Shown: positions 42,404-52,432, counted from the stretch's first letter. The stretch: 62,578 nt of DNA from Porticoccus sp. (GCA_002733125.1 NVUM01000002.1:52999-115576), one strand, 5' to 3'. Numbers and translations: made by a program. The notes: generated by a model not told the origin, from the letters alone.

Positions 42404-42877
42404 ATGAAGTGGTACCTCAGTCGTTACCTGCATTCGCACAGCCGCCTCGCTCAGTTTCTGCGTTTCGCCACCGTTGGGGTGAAGGTTTCTTTGATCGATG
42501 CCGGCGGCACTTACCTGCTGCCCTGGCTGTTCGGTATGAATTTATATGTCGCCCGTATCATTTCGCTGACCACAGCGATCATGGTGGGTTATCTGCTCAA
42601 CCGTTACTTCACTTTCGGGCGCGGCCAGCGCGGCAGCTTTCATCGCCAGATGGCCGGACACTTCGGCGTTCATACCACTGGAGGGCTTCTCAACTACGCC
42701 GTGTTCAGCGGCGTAATTGCGCTGGGTCACAGTCATCTGATCCAGCCGCAGTCACTGCTGCTGTTGCCACTGGTTGCCATCTGGATCGGTGGAATGGTCG
42801 GCCTGGCATTCAACTTTTCTGTGTCCAGCAGGCTGGTGTTCAGCAACCGGGCAGAAAACCCCGGTGCGGCTTCATGA
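42404..42877 (+). CDS. GtrA-family membrane protein
   Basis: This 157-residue protein has four membrane helices and the GtrA pattern: LAQFLRFATVGVKVSLIDAG at the N-terminus, VGYLLNRYFTFG in the middle and LAFNFSVSSRLVF at the end. GtrA proteins take part in moving undecaprenyl-linked sugars across the membrane. Its stop overlaps the sulfotransferase start (ATGA). It is the first gene of a four-gene overlapping operon for what looks like a glycan or glycolipid product. Confidence 0.85.
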   Translation: MKWYLSRYLHSHSRLAQFLRFATVGVKVSLIDAGGTYLLPWLFGMNLYVARIISLTTAIMVGYLLNRYFTFGRGQRGSFHRQMAGHFGVHTTGGLLNYAVFSGVIALGHSHLIQPQSLLLLPLVAIWIGGMVGLAFNFSVSSRLVFSNRAENPGAAS

Positions 42878-44040
42878 GAGATGCTTTCCTGCTCAGTGTG
42901 CGACTGCACACGCGCTGGTTTATTGAAGCCTTCGGGACAGAAGGTCGTCGCGCTGCGCCACTAGGTCCCCGGCGGCTGGCCGTCCTGCTGATACTGTTTC
43001 CGCTGTTCCTGTTGTTGCAGGCCATACACTGGCTGGGTTTTCTGCTCGACGAGCTGTTTTTTTCCGGCTGGCGCCGCGTTGAAATCCGCCAGCCACTGTT
43101 CATCAGTGGCGTGCCCCGCAGTGGAACGACTTTCCTGCACCGCACACTGGCTCGCGATACGGCCAGTTTCACTACCTTTCATACCTGGGAAGCACTATTC
43201 GCCCCATCGGTTTCCGAGCGGAAATTGTTTGGCATGTTCGCCGCTCTGGATCGGTTACTCGGCAGACCGTTGCAGCGACTCGGCGATGCGCTTACCCGTC
43301 GTGTGACGGGTGGGTTTGCCCACATCCACGAGGTCGGCCTGCAGGCTGCCGAAGAAGATTACCTTGCTCTGTTGCCCGTGGGCGGTTGTTTTATCCTCGT
43401 GCTGGCCTTTCCCGCCAGTGAGTCGTTGTGGCTGCTGGGCCGATTGCGAGAACTGCCGGATTGCGAACGCACCGTGCTGCTGAATTTTTACCGGTCCTGC
43501 CTACAGAAGCATCTCTACGTCAATGGCAGAGGACGCCGACTGTTGTCGAAGAACGCCGCCTTCGGTTCCTGGCTGCCCGAGCTCGCTGAAAGTTTCGATA
43601 ACTCGCGCTTTCTGGTCTGTCTGCGTGAGCCGGGAGGGGCGCTGCGCTCCCAGCTCAGTTCCATTCGCAACGGTCTGGTTTTTTTTGGTACGACGGCGGC
43701 ATCGGATCATGTCACGCATGAGTTTCAAGTGAGCCTGGAACATGTCTATCAGCAACTACGTGAGCAGCGCCGCTGCCTGCCGGCCAGCCGTTTCGCTGTG
43801 ATCGATCACAGCCAATTACAGAACGAAACGCAGATCGCCATCACCGCGACACTGCGCCAACTGGATATTCCCCTCACCGAAGCACTGCAACGGATACTGG
43901 AGAACGCCGCCAGAGAAGCCCGTGACTATGGTGGCGGCAGCGGGCACGTTCACTCGCCGCTGTCAGAATCCGTGGCGCCGCAACCTCACTTGATAACTAT
44001 TTACCGTGAGATACTCGAACCACCGGCGGACTCCATATGA
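42874..44040 (+). CDS. Sulfotransferase family protein with N-terminal membrane segment
   Basis: The 388-residue protein has an N-terminal hydrophobic helix (RRLAVLLILFPLFLLLQAI) and a sulfotransferase core with the PAPS-binding loop ISGVPRSGTTFLHRTL and a 3'-phosphate loop near CLREPGGALRSQLSS. Such enzymes transfer sulfate from PAPS to sugars, lipids or other hydroxyls. It overlaps GtrA upstream and the glycosyltransferase downstream by four bases each. The acceptor is unknown; the operon suggests a sugar-containing lipid or polymer. Confidence 0.85.
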   Translation: MRDAFLLSVRLHTRWFIEAFGTEGRRAAPLGPRRLAVLLILFPLFLLLQAIHWLGFLLDELFFSGWRRVEIRQPLFISGVPRSGTTFLHRTLARDTASFTTFHTWEALFAPSVSERKLFGMFAALDRLLGRPLQRLGDALTRRVTGGFAHIHEVGLQAAEEDYLALLPVGGCFILVLAFPASESLWLLGRLRELPDCERTVLLNFYRSCLQKHLYVNGRGRRLLSKNAAFGSWLPELAESFDNSRFLVCLREPGGALRSQLSSIRNGLVFFGTTAASDHVTHEFQVSLEHVYQQLREQRRCLPASRFAVIDHSQLQNETQIAITATLRQLDIPLTEALQRILENAAREARDYGGGSGHVHSPLSESVAPQPHLITIYREILEPPADSI

Positions 44041-45194
44041 GTAACGATATCAAGATTGGGGCTGTATTGGATGCCAAATCGGGCCAGCGACAACGCGATG
44101 CCAGCCGGCTGCGGGTGGCAATTTTTTCCGACGCATTACCCGCACGCAACGGTGCCGGGGCCTATTACGAAGACCTGGCCGCCCAGCTCGGGCCGCAACT
44201 CGGCGAACTGATACTGTTCCAGCCGGTGGTGAAAAAACGTTTACTGCGCTTCGCCCTGCCTCTGCCCGGTGATTCTACTCAGAAACTCATCACCCCCAAT
44301 GTCCTGCGTATCCGCCGCGAGTTTCGTGCGCTGCGGCCTGACCTGGTGATCTCGGTAACGCCGGGGCCATTCGGGTTGCTGGGGCTTTGGCTTGCCAGAC
44401 GCAGCGGTGCTGGATTTCTGACTGCGTTCCACACGCATTTCGAAGGGCTGGTGAAACTTTACGGCGACACCTGGTTTTATCGCCTGGCGCACTGGTACCT
44501 GGAGCAGGTCAATCGTATTCTCTGCCGCAACAGTGACTCGGTGCTGGTCAACAACCCTGGTCTCAACGCCACCGTGGAACGCCTTGGCGCTCGGCGCGTG
44601 GATGTGATGGGTACCCCGTTATCGCGAGCGTTTCTCGACACCCCGATCGTGCCTCCCGAACAGACGCTGCGGCAGGTATTGTTCGCCGGGCGTCTGGCGC
44701 CGGAGAAAAACCTGCCTGTTGTCCTCGATGCTGTGAAAGCACTGCCGGACATCCGCTTTGTCATAGCTGGCGACGGTCCGCTGCGTAGTGAACTCGAGCG
44801 CGAGGCACAATCGCTGCCCAATCTGCGGTTGACCGGCTGGCTGGAACGCGATGCCCTGCGTGTCGAAATGGACGCCGCCGGACTGCTGATATTGCCCTCG
44901 CACATGGAGACCTTTGGCACTGTCGCCCTGGAAGCGATGGCGCGCGGCCGTCCTGCGCTGGTGGCCGCCAACGCCGGCATTCACGACTGGCCACTGCTCA
45001 AGGACTCGCTGTTCACCCTGGGTGAGGGCGAGTCACTGGCGCAAGTGTTGCACCAGCTGAGTGAACTTCCGGCGAGTACCTGGCAGGACAAAGCTGCCGC
45101 TGCACGCAGGGCCGCCGAAACCCTGAACAGCCATACCATCAATCAGTGGCTGGATTTTGTGGAACGGTACGCGCGCAAAAACCGGCATGAATAG
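44037..45194 (+). CDS. Glycosyltransferase family 4 (GT-B)
   Basis: This 385-residue GT-B enzyme has an N-terminal acceptor domain (RVAIFSDALPARNGAGAYYEDLA) and a C-terminal nucleotide-sugar domain with VLFAGRLAPEKNLPVVLDA, IAGDGP and the E-x7-E motif in METFGTVALEAMA. It resembles MgtA/PimB-like mannosyl or glucosyl transferases. It starts inside the sulfotransferase stop (ATGA) and overlaps the deacetylase gene by eight bases. The sugar transferred is unknown. Confidence 0.88.
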   Translation: MSNDIKIGAVLDAKSGQRQRDASRLRVAIFSDALPARNGAGAYYEDLAAQLGPQLGELILFQPVVKKRLLRFALPLPGDSTQKLITPNVLRIRREFRALRPDLVISVTPGPFGLLGLWLARRSGAGFLTAFHTHFEGLVKLYGDTWFYRLAHWYLEQVNRILCRNSDSVLVNNPGLNATVERLGARRVDVMGTPLSRAFLDTPIVPPEQTLRQVLFAGRLAPEKNLPVVLDAVKALPDIRFVIAGDGPLRSELEREAQSLPNLRLTGWLERDALRVEMDAAGLLILPSHMETFGTVALEAMARGRPALVAANAGIHDWPLLKDSLFTLGEGESLAQVLHQLSELPASTWQDKAAAARRAAETLNSHTINQWLDFVERYARKNRHE

Positions 45195-45891
45195 CCAACC
45201 ACGAGCGGTGCTGTCGATGCACGACGTCATGCCCGAGACGCTTTCGCTGGTGGAAGATTTCCTGGCACTCTGCAGCAGTTACACCATTCCGCCCATGACC
45301 CTGCTGGTTGTGCCCGGATGCAACTGGCGTGACGATCAACTCGACCGGCTGCGGGAGCTGGCGGGCCTAGGCCACGAACTCGCCGCGCACGGCTGGCTGC
45401 ACCGTGTAGGGACACCGCGCGGCCTCTACCATCGACTGCACTCGACCCTGTTGTCGCGCAACGTAGCCGAACACCTGGCGCTCGATGGTGAAGGCATCCT
45501 GGCGCTGATGCGCCGCTCACATGCCTGGTTCGCCGAACACAATCTGCCTGCACCGTCACTGTACGTACCGCCGGCCTGGGCGCTGGGTGCAGTTGCTCGG
45601 CACTCGCTGACATCGCTGAATTTCGAGCGGGTTGAGGTTCTGCGCGGTGTATTGGACCTGCGTACCGTTCACCTGCATCCACTGCCACTGGTGGGCTTTG
45701 AAGCTGATTCAGGGTTTCGTGCGGTAAGCCTCCGGCTATGGAACAGCAGCCAAATCGGGATGGCCCGGATCTCCCGGCGAACCCTGCGCATCGGTGTTCA
45801 TCCGCAGGATCTGAATCTTCGTCTCGGTGATTCATTGCGCGAGTTGTTGCATGAACGCTGGCGCTTTATCGGCTATGGCGACGCACTCTGA
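45187..45891 (+). CDS. Polysaccharide deacetylase family protein (DUF2334-like)
   Basis: The 234-residue protein has a carbohydrate esterase type core: an early SMHDVMPE motif (metal/base), HELAAHGWLHR carrying a second metal site, and a late GVHPQDL segment. The start ATG lies inside the glycosyltransferase stop (ATGAATAG). It would remove an acetyl group from a sugar made or carried by the preceding gene products. It is the last gene of the four-gene operon. Confidence 0.8.
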   Translation: MNSQPRAVLSMHDVMPETLSLVEDFLALCSSYTIPPMTLLVVPGCNWRDDQLDRLRELAGLGHELAAHGWLHRVGTPRGLYHRLHSTLLSRNVAEHLALDGEGILALMRRSHAWFAEHNLPAPSLYVPPAWALGAVARHSLTSLNFERVEVLRGVLDLRTVHLHPLPLVGFEADSGFRAVSLRLWNSSQIGMARISRRTLRIGVHPQDLNLRLGDSLRELLHERWRFIGYGDAL

Positions 45892-46305
45892 TCAAGCTAG
45901 CAGGGTGGTAGCAATAATGATGTTATTAGACATGCTTTCACCCGGCTGATGCAGGATTTAGAGCTTTCTGTTTTTTAACCGAACCCATTCACCCAGCTCT
46001 CCCAAAAACGTGACACGAAGGAGGAGGTGAGTCGAGTGAGGGCGGAAACTGTATTTTCCCACATTGGCAGAAACTGCCAATACTTCGAAAAACCTCACCG
46101 TTCATCGGTTCTGCTTCACCGTCCGGATCAAGTGATCTGTCCTGGTTTGAACAACCCATTATTTTCCGGGACAACCACTGCATGTTACTGACCATGCTGA
46201 CCAAATACTCTCACCCCCCTCACATGCTATATACGATGCACAGTATTTCTTCAGCTCCGCGTTCGCCTCAGATTATTTCTAAATACCTGCAAACTGTTTG
46301 CTCGC
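45892..46305. other. Intergenic region with a 19-bp inverted repeat
   Basis: No gene is recognised. At 46063-46081 is ATTGGCAGAAACTGCCAAT, a perfect palindrome with a 3-base centre. No T-run follows, so it is not a standard terminator. Minus-strand frames over 45960-46200 are protein-like but I cannot assign them. Confidence 0.4.
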
Positions 46306-46336
46306 TTGACTCCATGGATAGTAGCGGGGTTACAAT
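46306..46336 (+). promoter_or_regulatory. Putative promoter of the iron permease pseudogene
   Basis: TTGACT (46306-46311) stands upstream of TACAAT (46331-46336), a spacing of 19, or of GTTACA (46329-46334) with spacing 17. The Fur box follows directly. Confidence 0.4.
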
Positions 46337-46337
46337 T

Positions 46338-46356
46338 AAGATTAATTATCATTATC
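46338..46356 (+). promoter_or_regulatory. Fur box
   Basis: AAGATTAATTATCATTATC matches the 19-bp Fur consensus GATAATGATAATCATTATC at 14 positions by my count, including the complete right half. It lies 25 bases before the iron permease start, as expected for an iron-repressed uptake gene. Confidence 0.65.
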
Positions 46357-46381
46357 AAACAACCAATCAGAGATTTCGTAA

Positions 46382-48375
46382 ATGCAGACTCACTGGGTAG
46401 GCCATTTTACACATCAGAAGCGACTGACTCTGAATATCGCAGTGATACTGGTGACCCTGGCATGTATGTATCCCGGAATCAGCCAAGCGTCTGTGAATGA
46501 CAGCTTCACTCAGGCGCGTCAGTTGGCACAGCTGTCCGAATATATTGCTGTGGATTACGTGGAAGCCGTTAGGGACGGGCAGGTGATCAACAATGATGAA
46601 TATCAGGAAATGCCCGAATTTTCTCAACTTATCGTGACTAAAGTTTCCACGATTTAAAATAAACAGACCAGGGGTGCCGATCTGGCAGCCCAGGCAAATG
46701 CATTACAGGACGCCATCCAAAAAAAACAGGGTACCGAGATGATTCGGCAAATGAGCAGCAGCCTGCGAGGCACTTTGTTGGCTCTGATGCCACAGTCGGC
46801 TCTGCCGGATCGGCTGTTGCCTAAAACAAGTGTCAAACAGTTGTTTAAGAATCAGTGCGCCTCTTGTCATGGTGAGTCCGGTGGCGGTGATGGTGTGCTG
46901 GCAGCACAACTGAAGCCAGCCCCAACCGATTTCTCTGACAAAGCACGGGCCCTTAATCGATCACTGTTGGGCCTGTACGATGCCATCTCTCGTGGTATAG
47001 ATGAAACCGCGATGCCAGCTTTTGACCAGTTGTCAGAACAGGAACGCTGGTCTCTGGCCTTCCACGTTGGCAGCCTGGCATTTCAATCCGGCCCGCCTGT
47101 CCCGAGTGGGGTATCCAATGTCACCCTGCAGCAATTGGTCAATCATAACCCGGCACAACTGGCCGCCGATCTCCCCGAGGTCACTCTACAGACGGTAGAA
47201 GGGTTGTGAGCCAATCCGGAACCGATGTTCGAGGTGTCAGCCAATCCCCTTGAAATCACCCGCGACCAATTGCTACTTGCACAAGCGGCGCATCAACGAG
47301 GCGATTACCAGGCCGCACAGACACTGGCGGTCAGTGCCTATCTGGATGGTTTTGAGTTGATCGAAAACAGTTTGGACGCGCAGGATAAAGCACTGCGACG
47401 GACCCTGGAAGTTGACATGATGGCAATGCGACAACTGACGAAACAACCGCAAGCCGCAGGTGTGGTAGAAGCGGCTGTGAGCCAAATACTGACGCAGCTG
47501 GATGATGCGGATCAATTGTTATCCGAGTCCGCGCTGTCCAATGTCACACTGTTTAGCGCCAGCCTCTTTATCCTGTTACGGGAGGGGCTTGAAGCGTTGC
47601 TGGTGGTTATCGCCATGGTCACCGTGTTAGTGCGAACCGGGCGCAAGGACGGGCTTCGCTATGTGCATTTGGGCTGGGTTGCGGCATTGCTGGCCGGTGT
47701 TGCCACCTGGGCGGCGGCACAGTCACTGATCAGTATCAGTGGTGCCAGCCGGGAAGTTATGGAGGGTGTCGCGGCGCTGTTGGCGGTATTGGTGTTGCTC
47801 TATGTCGGCATCTGGATGCACAGTAAAACCCATGCCGCGCAGTGGCAGGCCTATATCCAGCAGCATATCAACACCCACCTGACGTCGGGGACACTGTGGG
47901 GGCTGGCGTTACTCGCATTTATCGTGGTGTATCGCGAAGTGTTTGAAACGGTATTGTTTTATCAGGCGCTGCTCACGCAGGCGGTATCCACTCACCATCG
48001 GTTATCGGCGGTTTTGCTCTCGGTGTCGGTTTACTGGTGTTCCTGGCCTGGGTATTGGCCCGTTATTCGGTGAAGTTGCCTATTGCCAAATTCTTTTCCA
48101 TTACCACCTACCTGTTGCTGGCCCTGGCATTCATTTTGATGGGCAAGGCTGTATCGGCACTGCAGGAAGCAGCCCTCATTGGTATCACCCCATTACCTGT
48201 CAGTTTCGAAATCGACTGGATTGGCGTCAAGTCCAGCTGGCAGGGGATACTGGCGCAACTTTCAGTTCTACTGGTTTTTATGCTGGCAACGGGGTCGAGA
48301 AAGAAAGCTTTCTGTGCGACATCCCGTACAAGCGATTTTGAAAATCCAGGTGTTGCCCCTTCGAAGCCGGACTAA
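46382..48375 (+). pseudogene. Cytochrome c/FTR1-family iron permease, disrupted
   Basis: One gene can be followed over this span. It has an N-terminal signal peptide, a cytochrome c domain (CASCH at about 46859), a linker helical region and an FTR1 permease with both iron motifs (REGLE and REVFE). The frame is broken by TAA at 46655 and TGA at 47207 (in TVEGL*ANPEPMFE, probably once TGG), and by a one-base loss near 48000, after which VIGGFALGVGLLVFLAW continues in another frame. The Fur box upstream shows its former role in ferrous or ferric iron uptake. Three separate lesions point to real decay rather than one read error. Confidence 0.82.
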
Positions 48376-48585
48376 CCAGCAGCTTTGTTATCTACCTAAT
48401 CAGTTGTCCACTAGTTTGAGCAATTGCGAGGAATACTATCTGCTGTCCAATCTGGCATCGATCATCCGGTTCATATTATCAGAGCGCGTGTTGGGCAGAC
48501 GGGTTTTCTTATGGGCTGTTCTCCCACAGCAGCTTGCCGGCTGCCACATCAATCATGATTTAAGTCGTGCCGGCTCCATTTACAC

Positions 48586-50418
48586 TCAGGAAGCTGTGTC
48601 GGTTGGCTTCGTTCTATCCGTTTGTGAAATGGTTGCATCCCCTGGGCAAAAATAGATTAAGGTCCAACCAGTCGAGAACTTAAAGGGCTGTTCGCTCGAA
48701 CAAATCCGTAATTTACCCTGTGGAGACAGACTGCCGAGCAATAACCAGTCAATGCCGGATTCACCCAGCCGGCTTTTCAACTGGTCGAGATTAAAATCCT
48801 CGCTCAGGCGCGTTGACTGTATTGTCCAGCCATCGTTCAGGCGTTGTTGGAGCGTATAAAAATCCGTTGGTGGCTCAAAGGCGAAATAGCCGCGCTGCTG
48901 CAGGGTCAGACGTTTCTGCTCCTGGTCTGACTCCTCGTGAGGGCGTAGCTGAAAAGTGCGGTGGTGTCCGAACTGGGCGCCCTGTGCCTTGCAGACCAGC
49001 GCGTTGTAGTAATGATTGTCGGTAGCGCACAGCAGAAAACTCAGATGCTCATCATCTAACTCATGCTCGGCATGTTCGGAGAGGATCTCTCCATAGTAGA
49101 CCTTGATGCCATCCATGCGGATTGGTTTAAGGCGTTGATAAGATCCATCGGTGACAACCACGTCCACCTCGAGATCCTTGAGGGCCTTTGCCAGGGCCTG
49201 AGTCCAGGGAGAGGCTCCTACGATCAGCAGACCGTTTTCTTCCTTTGCCGCCAGAAACAATTTTCGCGCCAGTGGCCCGAGAGTGAGACCGTGTGCCAAT
49301 ACGGTCACGAAAATGATCAGAAAAACGATCGGTAGAAGCAGTTCGGCGTCCTGATAGCCGGCAGCAATTAGTGCCGGTCCAAAGATGCCCGCAGTGGCTG
49401 CGGCTACGATACCTCTCGGCGCAATCCACGCCAGCAGTAGTTTGTCCTTGCCGCGCATGGGTGCACCCAGCGTTGCCAGAAAGATGGACAGCGGCCGCAC
49501 CAGCAACAGGATAGCCAGCACGAAGGCCATCACTCGCCAGTTCAGCAGCTCCAACTGATCGATTCTGAGCTGGGAAGGGATGACGATGAATAGCACTGAT
49601 ACCAGCACGATGGTGAGATTTTCCTTGAAGTGACGCAGTGGCTCGCGCTCGACCAGTTTCATATTGCCGATGACCAGGCCCATCACCGTCACAGTAAGTA
49701 ACCCTGCCTCATGCTGGACCAGATTACTGGCCCAGTAAGCCGCCAGCACCAGCAACATCAGTAGCGGTGGCTTGAGGTGAGGGGGGACCCCTCCGCGACG
49801 GTAGAACCAGCCTATCAGCCATCCTCCCACACCGCCAAACAGCGCTGCTGCGGCGATTGCCGCGCCGAGTCCTGTGAGCACCTGAGACCAATCGCTCCCA
49901 GCGAGGGTGAAGTATTGAAAAGTGAGTACCGCCAGCAATACCCCCATTGGGTCATTGACGATTCCTTCCCATTTCAACAGTGAAGCCGACTCCCCGTTGA
50001 GGCGGGCCTGACGTAGCAAAGGCAGGATTACGGTCGGACCTGTGACCACCAGAATAGCGCCCAGTACCCAGGCGACCGGCCAGCTCAGTCCGGCAACAAA
50101 ATGCGCGGCCAGTGCACCGAAAATCCAAGCCAGCGGCGGGCCAAGAATTGTCAGGCGGCCAACGCCGTGCCCAACACGTCGGATTTCGCCAAGCTTTAAA
50201 TCCATACCGCCTTCGAACAGGATAATGGCGACCCCCATACCAATGAGCTCTGTCAGTTCGGTTTGAGATAAACCCAGTTCGATGATGCCGCTCACAGGCC
50301 CCAGAACAAGGCCGGCTGCAATCAACACAACGATTGCCGGCAGATGGATTCGCCAGGCAATCCATTGGCTGACAAGTCCGGCGCTCAAAATAATCAGCAT
50401 AAGGGTGGCGGCGTGCAT
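48586..50418 (-). CDS. Monovalent cation:proton antiporter with RCK/TrkA-N domain
   Basis: The 610-residue protein has about twelve membrane helices of the CPA1/NhaP type, including the ion-site motif GIVNDPMGVLLAV, and a cytosolic TrkA-N domain at about 395-510 (ENGLLIVGASPWTQALAKAL, with a degenerate nucleotide-binding glycine pattern) plus a C-terminal tail. It exchanges Na+ or K+ for protons and would help pH and salt balance. GGAGC precedes the ATG. Confidence 0.88.
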   Translation of the reverse strand: MHAATLMLIILSAGLVSQWIAWRIHLPAIVVLIAAGLVLGPVSGIIELGLSQTELTELIGMGVAIILFEGGMDLKLGEIRRVGHGVGRLTILGPPLAWIFGALAAHFVAGLSWPVAWVLGAILVVTGPTVILPLLRQARLNGESASLLKWEGIVNDPMGVLLAVLTFQYFTLAGSDWSQVLTGLGAAIAAAALFGGVGGWLIGWFYRRGGVPPHLKPPLLMLLVLAAYWASNLVQHEAGLLTVTVMGLVIGNMKLVEREPLRHFKENLTIVLVSVLFIVIPSQLRIDQLELLNWRVMAFVLAILLLVRPLSIFLATLGAPMRGKDKLLLAWIAPRGIVAAATAGIFGPALIAAGYQDAELLLPIVFLIIFVTVLAHGLTLGPLARKLFLAAKEENGLLIVGASPWTQALAKALKDLEVDVVVTDGSYQRLKPIRMDGIKVYYGEILSEHAEHELDDEHLSFLLCATDNHYYNALVCKAQGAQFGHHRTFQLRPHEESDQEQKRLTLQQRGYFAFEPPTDFYTLQQRLNDGWTIQSTRLSEDFNLDQLKSRLGESGIDWLLLGSLSPQGKLRICSSEQPFKFSTGWTLIYFCPGDATISQTDRTKPTDTAS

Positions 50419-50778
50419 TGGTGCTCCAATAAGCCATGTTGAGGCGAAAAAAACTTATCAGTTATTAGGATTATTTAAAAAATTATCAATAAAATTAAAT
50501 AATTATATTTATCTATTAAAGGTGTTTCGAGAAATATTCCAGCAACTGTCAAGTAGGGCTAGAAGTAATAGTTAAACGACACATTCCGTGTTCTCCATTT
50601 GATGAAACTGAATTCATAGTAATCCAGGATAAGTTTTTGAACAGCTGTAGACCAATAATTTTGTCAAACTATGAGGTTGGGTAAATGGCTATTTTGTTAC
50701 GGGCAACGCTGGCACTGTGACTGAATCAGTCGGGTCATGGCCAAAACCCGATATTGCTCCGGGGCATTGAGAGTTTAC
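50419..50778. other. AT-rich intergenic region
   Basis: No gene is seen between the two minus-strand genes. Bases 50450-50530 are very AT-rich (around aataaaattaaataatta). No clear operator or hairpin was found. Confidence 0.4.
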
Positions 50779-51981
50779 TTAGCGCCTGTCATGGGTGGCG
50801 ATAGCCTCTAGCGTTGATGGGTTGGGATAGCCGTCCGCAACCATATTATTGGCGAGCTGGAATTCACGCAGCGCACTGCGGGTTGCGGAGCCCAGCACAC
50901 CGTCGACGGAGCCGACATCATAACCGAGCGCGTTCAGTGTCTTCTGGGCGAGTTCAATATCAGTTTTGCGCAGCGGCTCCTGGGCGCTGGTGCCATCGCG
51001 CAGTGCCCCAGCACCGGCGATGCGATCGGCCAAGTGACCAACTGCAATGGCGTAGAGCTCAGAACGATTCCAGCGCATGATGATTTCGAAATTGTCGTAG
51101 ACGAGGAACGCGGGACCGCGGTGTCCTGCCGGAACCAGTAATGCGGCATCCGCACTGGCGATGGGCAGTTTTCCACCATTACTTTGCTTTACCCCATAGT
51201 CGGCCCACACCTGTAACGGGCGGCGCTGGTCGCGCTGACCGGCAAGCTGAAACGGAAAGTTGTCGGGCAACTGTACCTCTCGACCCCAGCGAAGACCAGA
51301 CTGCCAGCCCAGGGATTTCAGGTAGTTGGCTCCGGATGCCAAGGCATCGTGCTCACTGCGCCACAGGTCGATCTGGCCATCGCCGTCACCGTCCACGGCA
51401 TAGCGCAAGTATGAAGAGGGCATGAACTGGGTATGCCCCACAGCGCCTGCCCAGGACCCCTGCATATCCGCAGGTTCGAGGGATTCGCGCTGCATCAGCT
51501 GCAGGGCTGCGATGAACTCACCTGAGAAAAAATCACTGCGCCGCTGATCACAGGCCAGGGTCGCCAGTGAGTCGAGTGTTGGCATGCGACCGAGGTAGCT
51601 GCCGTAATTGGTTTCCAGACCCCAGAAGGACACGAGGTATTGCGGAGGTACGCCATACTGTTCCTGCAAATCCAGGAGGAACGGCCGATGCTGCTCCAGT
51701 AGTGCCTGCCCGCGTTCGACACGCTCCGGAGTGACCCGCAGATCAAGATACTCGGAAAAAGTCTGCAGGAACTCGGGTTGCTTCCGGTCAAGACTGATGA
51801 CCCGCTCCTGTTGCTGCAGGCCGGGGATGACATCCCTCAGAATGCTCTCGTCGATACCCGCGCTGCGGGCCTGTGCCTGAAGTGATGTGAGACAGGTGGA
51901 AAACTCGGTGTTTGCCGACGACAGCCATGGAATCGCGAGTATCCCAAGGATGAGGAAGCGGTGTACGGCGAATGTTTTCAC
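50779..51981 (-). CDS. Lytic murein transglycosylase B-like with peptidoglycan-binding domain
   Basis: The 400-residue periplasmic enzyme has a signal peptide, an MltB-type catalytic domain with the glutamate in FWGLETNYGSYLG and the motifs GAVGHTQFMPSSY and DGDGDGQIDLW, and a C-terminal peptidoglycan-binding repeat (LAQKTLNALGYDVGSVDG). It cleaves the glycan strands of the cell wall. The start codon is GTG at 51981 with a weak ribosome site. No lipobox cysteine is seen, so it is soluble rather than a lipoprotein. Confidence 0.9.
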   Translation of the reverse strand: MKTFAVHRFLILGILAIPWLSSANTEFSTCLTSLQAQARSAGIDESILRDVIPGLQQQERVISLDRKQPEFLQTFSEYLDLRVTPERVERGQALLEQHRPFLLDLQEQYGVPPQYLVSFWGLETNYGSYLGRMPTLDSLATLACDQRRSDFFSGEFIAALQLMQRESLEPADMQGSWAGAVGHTQFMPSSYLRYAVDGDGDGQIDLWRSEHDALASGANYLKSLGWQSGLRWGREVQLPDNFPFQLAGQRDQRRPLQVWADYGVKQSNGGKLPIASADAALLVPAGHRGPAFLVYDNFEIIMRWNRSELYAIAVGHLADRIAGAGALRDGTSAQEPLRKTDIELAQKTLNALGYDVGSVDGVLGSATRSALREFQLANNMVADGYPNPSTLEAIATHDRR

Positions 51982-52190
51982 GTTTTGTTACTCAGTTGGC
52001 GGTTAGGGCACATTACTGCTGATTGATATTTCATCAGAAAGGCTGATCTACAGCATCATGCTTTACAATACCACTGTGCCAAACCGCACAGCAAAGCATA
52101 TGAATGTCCGCTCCGGTAAATACTTGAAAAAGGTATCGAAAGCCTGGCGCCGCAGGGAATAAGACAGTGGTAAAGAAAGGTGGTTCTTGG

Positions 52191-52214
52191 GTTATGGGGT
52201 TATGGGGTTATGGT
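52191..52214. repeat. Three tandem 8-bp repeats
   Basis: GTTATGGG occurs at 52191, 52199 and, with the last base changed, 52207. The array abuts the broken end of the PAS fragment and may mark a repair or slippage event. Confidence 0.6.
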
Positions 52215-52432
52215 CACGATTCCAAATCCCTGCGCAGGGTCTGTTCCAACTCCTTGGTCTCGGTAATGTCGAGCAGAGTGATCACCACCCCGTCAATCAG
52301 GTTGTCCAGTCGGCGATAGGGCATAATCCGCACTGTAAACCAGCGGCCGTCGGTGGCGAGGATCTGCTTTTCGGAAAATACCAGGGTGCTCAGGGTGTCG
52401 AGAGCGTCGTCGTCAAGTCCAGCGAAGTCAAC
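52214..52432 (-). pseudogene. Fragment of a chemotaxis CheR/CheB-type PAS protein
   Basis: The minus strand encodes ILATDGRWFTVRIMPYRRLD and GVVITLLDITETKELEQTL, the PAS segment that follows the methyltransferase domain in CheB-CheR fusion sensors. Only about 70 residues remain. Both ends are broken: one by a stop at the tandem repeat, the other where a BON-protein fragment begins on the opposite strand. Confidence 0.65.

Noticed and set aside
42081-42439. Minus-strand frames after cusA resembling transposase ends
   Set aside because: No transposase motif or terminal repeat could be recognised.
42313-42873. Possible N-terminal extension of the sulfotransferase by about 190 residues
   Set aside because: The extension runs in another frame over the GtrA gene and is rich in Arg/Ser/Gln without any domain; the ATGA overlap at 42874 is the natural start.
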